From assembly GCA_024401535.1 (NCBI GenBank), contig JAKSKX010000010.1:1-64000 (forward strand): a stretch of DNA of 64,000 nt. The letters are read 5' to 3'. This DNA comes from Paludibacteraceae bacterium (GTDB lineage Bacteria > Bacteroidota > Bacteroidia > Bacteroidales > Paludibacteraceae). Both the position numbers and the translations under genes were made by a program. Below are positions 61,458 through 64,000 of this stretch, one piece after another. The notes under the pieces were generated by a model. That model saw only the letters and a list, made by a program, of their open reading frames with translations. It made no database searches and had not been told where the DNA came from. Position 1 is the first letter of the stretch, and every line of letters begins with the position of its first letter.

Positions 61458-63350
61458 ATGAGAAAAAGAATATCTATTACACTATTGTTGGTGGCGATGA
61501 TGTCGCTGCTGGCTACGGCTTTTTCTCAAAACTTTGATAAGGATAAGTTCTTTGATATTGAGAGTTGGGAGAGCAAGGGCGACATTCCTGTCAGGTTCAA
61601 TGACGGAATCTATTTCGATGATTTGGATTTTGAGAATGACACCTTTGAAATACACTCTGACTTTGATTTGAAGGAGGAAGGTTTCTATAACATCACACTT
61701 TTCGGCCATAAGGATGACTTGATGAGCACCGGAGTAGTGTATGCCAAGGGAACAGACTATTCGGAATGTTCCGCCTCAGTGCCTCATTTGCCCTATCCGG
61801 ATCGAAACTATAATATCTATCTTCGTGGTGTAGGAACCAAAGACGGAAGGATAACTATAGGCTTCAAGGGAATAGGAGGCAAGGGGATTTTTGTCAATGA
61901 CATCAAAGTAGAGAAGGCTCAAGGACCATACGAGTTGCTGCAGGGTGGAGACATAACAATGCTTCACTATGTGCTTGACAATGGAGGTGACTATAAGGAT
62001 GAGTTTGGCAACCTGCTTTACAGCCCATACGACACAAGACATGCAAAATCTTTGGCTGTGTTGAAGTATCTTGCCTCGCGCGGCTTTAATGTTGTGAGGA
62101 TAAGGGAGAGCGTGAATCCAGGAAGATCCAGCACTAGCGGAGACGGAAAGTACTTTCTTCCTGACGGGTATCAGGACAGAAAGGATTGTCATGAACTTGC
62201 TATGGAGGCGAAAGAGGCTGGAATGAAGATTCAATATACTCTTAATTTCTCGGATTACTGGAGCAACGGAGAGTCTCAAATCGTACCTAAGTTGTGGCAG
62301 GAGTCTTTGAAAAAACATACAAGCTTTGACGAAAAGGTTGACGCTTTGAGACTTATTGTTAGGGACTATGTGACATCAACGCTTTCGGAATTGAAAGATA
62401 AGGGTGTAGCTCCTGACTATGTGTCGGTAGGAAACGAGACAAATGGAGGATTCCTTTATCCCTACGCCTATTCCTATGATGTAGAGTCATCGTTTGCAAG
62501 TGCAGAGAGACCTGCAGGCAAGGCGCATCCCGAGAATATAGCTTTGTTTGTGAATGCTGCATACGATGCTATCAAGAGAGTGAGTCCGGACACAAGGGTA
62601 ATGGTCCATATTGCGGATAATACTAATGATTTGGCAAAGTGGGGTAGTCCGACAACTTGTAAATGGTACTTCGACCTGCTTTTGAAATATGGAACTAAGT
62701 TTGACGTTATAGGGTTGTCTTATTATCCGTCGTGGAGTGAGGCAACATGCAGGGAGTTCGGAGACTTTGCCAAGCAGGTAATAGACCTCTATGGCAAGGA
62801 CATCTTCATCATGGAGAGCGGTTACAATTTTGCTCCCAAAAGGGTTGACGGTTATGATGGTCAGTTAAACAACAATGCCCCTTTATATTCTCAGTACTAC
62901 ACATTCGAATCTTACGGTCAGAAGGCTTTCGTTGCAGAACTGCTTAACACTTGCAAAGGTGTCGGGTTGAGAACAAATATGGGCGAAGTTGTTGGGTCTC
63001 TGTACTGGGATCCATTAATGATTCATGTCGAGGACAATAGCGGAAAGAACTTAACAGGTTGGGCTCACTTTACATCGACCGGTAGTGCTGATGTAAATGT
63101 TGTTGAGAATACATCTTTGTTCGATTTTGATGGAGTTGCTTGCGAGGCGATGGAGGCCTATGAGTCAAACAAGTATTCTGTCTATTCCCCTGCGCCACAT
63201 GAAGAAACTAACCCCGCTAAGATGCAGAATGTGAAGGTGACCAGCATTGACTGGAACAATGCAGAAGTGTATAGTCTGAGCGGAAAGCTAGTGAGGGAGT
63301 TTGTCAAGGGAGAAATTTATATCATAGACGGAATTAAGTATAGATACTAA
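61458..63350 (+). CDS. GH53 endo-beta-1,4-galactanase with N-terminal beta domain
   Basis: This 630-residue secreted enzyme cuts beta-1,4-galactan of pectin and arabinogalactan. A signal peptide (cut near AFS-QN) precedes a beta-sandwich domain of CBM61-like size (30-150). The GH53 barrel starts near 165 (GGDITMLHYVLDNGGDYKDE). The acid/base Glu is in VGNETNGG near residue 326 and the nucleophile Glu in IMESGYNF near 453. The last 35 residues (NNAEVYSLSGKLVREFVKG to IIDGIKYRY) resemble a shortened type IX sorting tail. No susCD pair or transporter is adjacent. The gene follows the methyltransferase after 28 bp with only a weak promoter-like TACTTTCA. Confidence 0.92.
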   Translation: MRKRISITLLLVAMMSLLATAFSQNFDKDKFFDIESWESKGDIPVRFNDGIYFDDLDFENDTFEIHSDFDLKEEGFYNITLFGHKDDLMSTGVVYAKGTDYSECSASVPHLPYPDRNYNIYLRGVGTKDGRITIGFKGIGGKGIFVNDIKVEKAQGPYELLQGGDITMLHYVLDNGGDYKDEFGNLLYSPYDTRHAKSLAVLKYLASRGFNVVRIRESVNPGRSSTSGDGKYFLPDGYQDRKDCHELAMEAKEAGMKIQYTLNFSDYWSNGESQIVPKLWQESLKKHTSFDEKVDALRLIVRDYVTSTLSELKDKGVAPDYVSVGNETNGGFLYPYAYSYDVESSFASAERPAGKAHPENIALFVNAAYDAIKRVSPDTRVMVHIADNTNDLAKWGSPTTCKWYFDLLLKYGTKFDVIGLSYYPSWSEATCREFGDFAKQVIDLYGKDIFIMESGYNFAPKRVDGYDGQLNNNAPLYSQYYTFESYGQKAFVAELLNTCKGVGLRTNMGEVVGSLYWDPLMIHVEDNSGKNLTGWAHFTSTGSADVNVVENTSLFDFDGVACEAMEAYESNKYSVYSPAPHEETNPAKMQNVKVTSIDWNNAEVYSLSGKLVREFVKGEIYIIDGIKYRY

Positions 63351-63352
63351 GT

Positions 63353-64000
63353 ATGAACGATTCTCTAAATATTAATCAAACAATAGAATCTGTTGAATCT
63401 TCTTCGATATCAGGTGTTGATACTTCATCAAAAATAAAAAAAGAAGAAGCGCAAAGTTCCGTATCATCTAACCCTACTATACCTATTTACAATACTATAG
63501 GAGAGAAGATAGATGAAGCGAAAATTGTTCCTCCTACGGTTTTTATACCTAAGAAGATTATTTCTAAACCTGAACCAAAGATTAATTGGGATTCGTTATA
63601 TTTTGCTGTTCCTGAAGTTAAAGATACATTAGCATCAGATTCTCTTGTTATTGATTCACTAGCAAAAGACTCAGTAGCGAATGCAGTATTAAAAGAAGCT
63701 GCTCCAGTAAAGGAGATTCCGAGTGTTGATGGAGCTTTGCGTGTACCGACTGTTTCTATGAGTGTATGGTACACACCTTTTCTTTTCGTTTTGTTTGCTG
63801 TTTATATGTATGTTCTTGGAGCAAGAATGAAGGCGTTTAAGACAGAGATTCTGACATTCTTTAATCCCGCTGCCGGTGGAAGTATCTTTGGCTCGGAGTG
63901 GTTGCAGAGTTCCCCTTACAAGTTTGCCTTGACATGCACCAGTTTGTGCAGTCTAGGGTTGTTCGGCTTTTTTGCATCGCACGGCAATGACTGTACGCTT
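63353..64000 (+). CDS. DUF4271-like membrane protein, 3' end outside the window
   Basis: An open frame starts at ATG 63353, 2 bp after the GH53 stop, and runs without stop to the window end (216 codons). The first 135 residues are Ser/Lys/Pro-rich and soluble (SSISGVDTSSKIKKEEAQSS). A membrane segment follows (WYTPFLFVLFAVYMYVLGARM) and then FNPAAGGSIFGSEWLQSSP and another hydrophobic stretch. This order matches the Bacteroidetes DUF4271 family of polytopic proteins, from memory. The gene is AT-rich in its first half. DUF4271 genes are often near hemD, which would lie outside the window. Confidence 0.7.
   Translation, partial: MNDSLNINQTIESVESSSISGVDTSSKIKKEEAQSSVSSNPTIPIYNTIGEKIDEAKIVPPTVFIPKKIISKPEPKINWDSLYFAVPEVKDTLASDSLVIDSLAKDSVANAVLKEAAPVKEIPSVDGALRVPTVSMSVWYTPFLFVLFAVYMYVLGARMKAFKTEILTFFNPAAGGSIFGSEWLQSSPYKFALTCTSLCSLGLFGFFASHGNDCTL

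Overview
The window is a chromosomal segment of a Bacteroidota, almost certainly order Bacteroidales. The evidence is promoters of the form TTTG-N18..22-TAnnTTTG, almost no Shine-Dalgarno sequences, gliding/type IX secretion genes (gldE, gldD, gldG and a PorE-like OmpA lipoprotein), a TamL-type lipoprotein Omp85, and secreted enzymes ending in type IX sorting-like tails. The genus cannot be fixed from the sequence alone; a gut or rumen polysaccharide degrader fits the GH9 and GH53 enzymes.

Layout. 1-1400: two tRNA-Val(UAC) genes (the first cut by the window edge), rpsO and a small lipoprotein. 1543-7572: a very large alpha-2-macroglobulin-like protein on the minus strand. 7766-17323: a minus-strand operon behind one clear promoter, in transcription order PorE-like lipoprotein, thyA, rlmH, a giant NtrY-like sensor kinase, priA. 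17424-19722: a PurF-like protein whose last 81 bp are duplicated exactly on the far side of a small secreted-protein gene. 19660-21740: the accessory and noncoding patch of the window. It holds short GC-rich and G-rich repeats, REP-like palindromes, one orphan gene, an IS1595-type transposase remnant and a candidate small RNA. 21741-23421: acyltransferase and nitronate monooxygenase-like genes. 23596-30095: an Upf1-like helicase facing a two-gene unit made of a Dna2-like nuclease-helicase and a GYF/PrsW membrane protease. 30249-34962: a secreted His-rich protein, TamL and glmM. 35329-39339: a small unknown gene and a four-gene operon of unknown secreted proteins. 39591-47365: a CotH/LTD surface protein, a SIMPL protein, rpiB and a GH9 endoglucanase. 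47726-51317: gldE-gldD-gldG. 51354-54058: ppnP, hisS, dus. 54108-57629: an EamA transporter and an RCC1-repeat surface protein. 57849-64000: polyprenyl synthase, an unknown helical protein, an RlmL-like methyltransferase with a long charged tail, a GH53 galactanase and the start of a DUF4271-like membrane protein cut by the right edge.

How the genes fit together. The secretion genes and the T9SS-like cargo (CotH protein, GH9, RCC1 protein, probably GH53) point to a cell that exports large surface proteins and plant-glycan hydrolases. TamL, the acyltransferase and the alpha-2-macroglobulin serve the same envelope. Most other genes are housekeeping: translation, thymidylate synthesis, replication restart, amino-sugar and isoprenoid synthesis.

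The items most worth following up are the 81-bp duplicated purF end that brackets a one-gene cassette, the four-gene secreted operon at 35682-39339, the Dna2-like/PrsW pair, and the candidate small RNA at about 21526-21595. All family names come from reading the translations; no database search was run.
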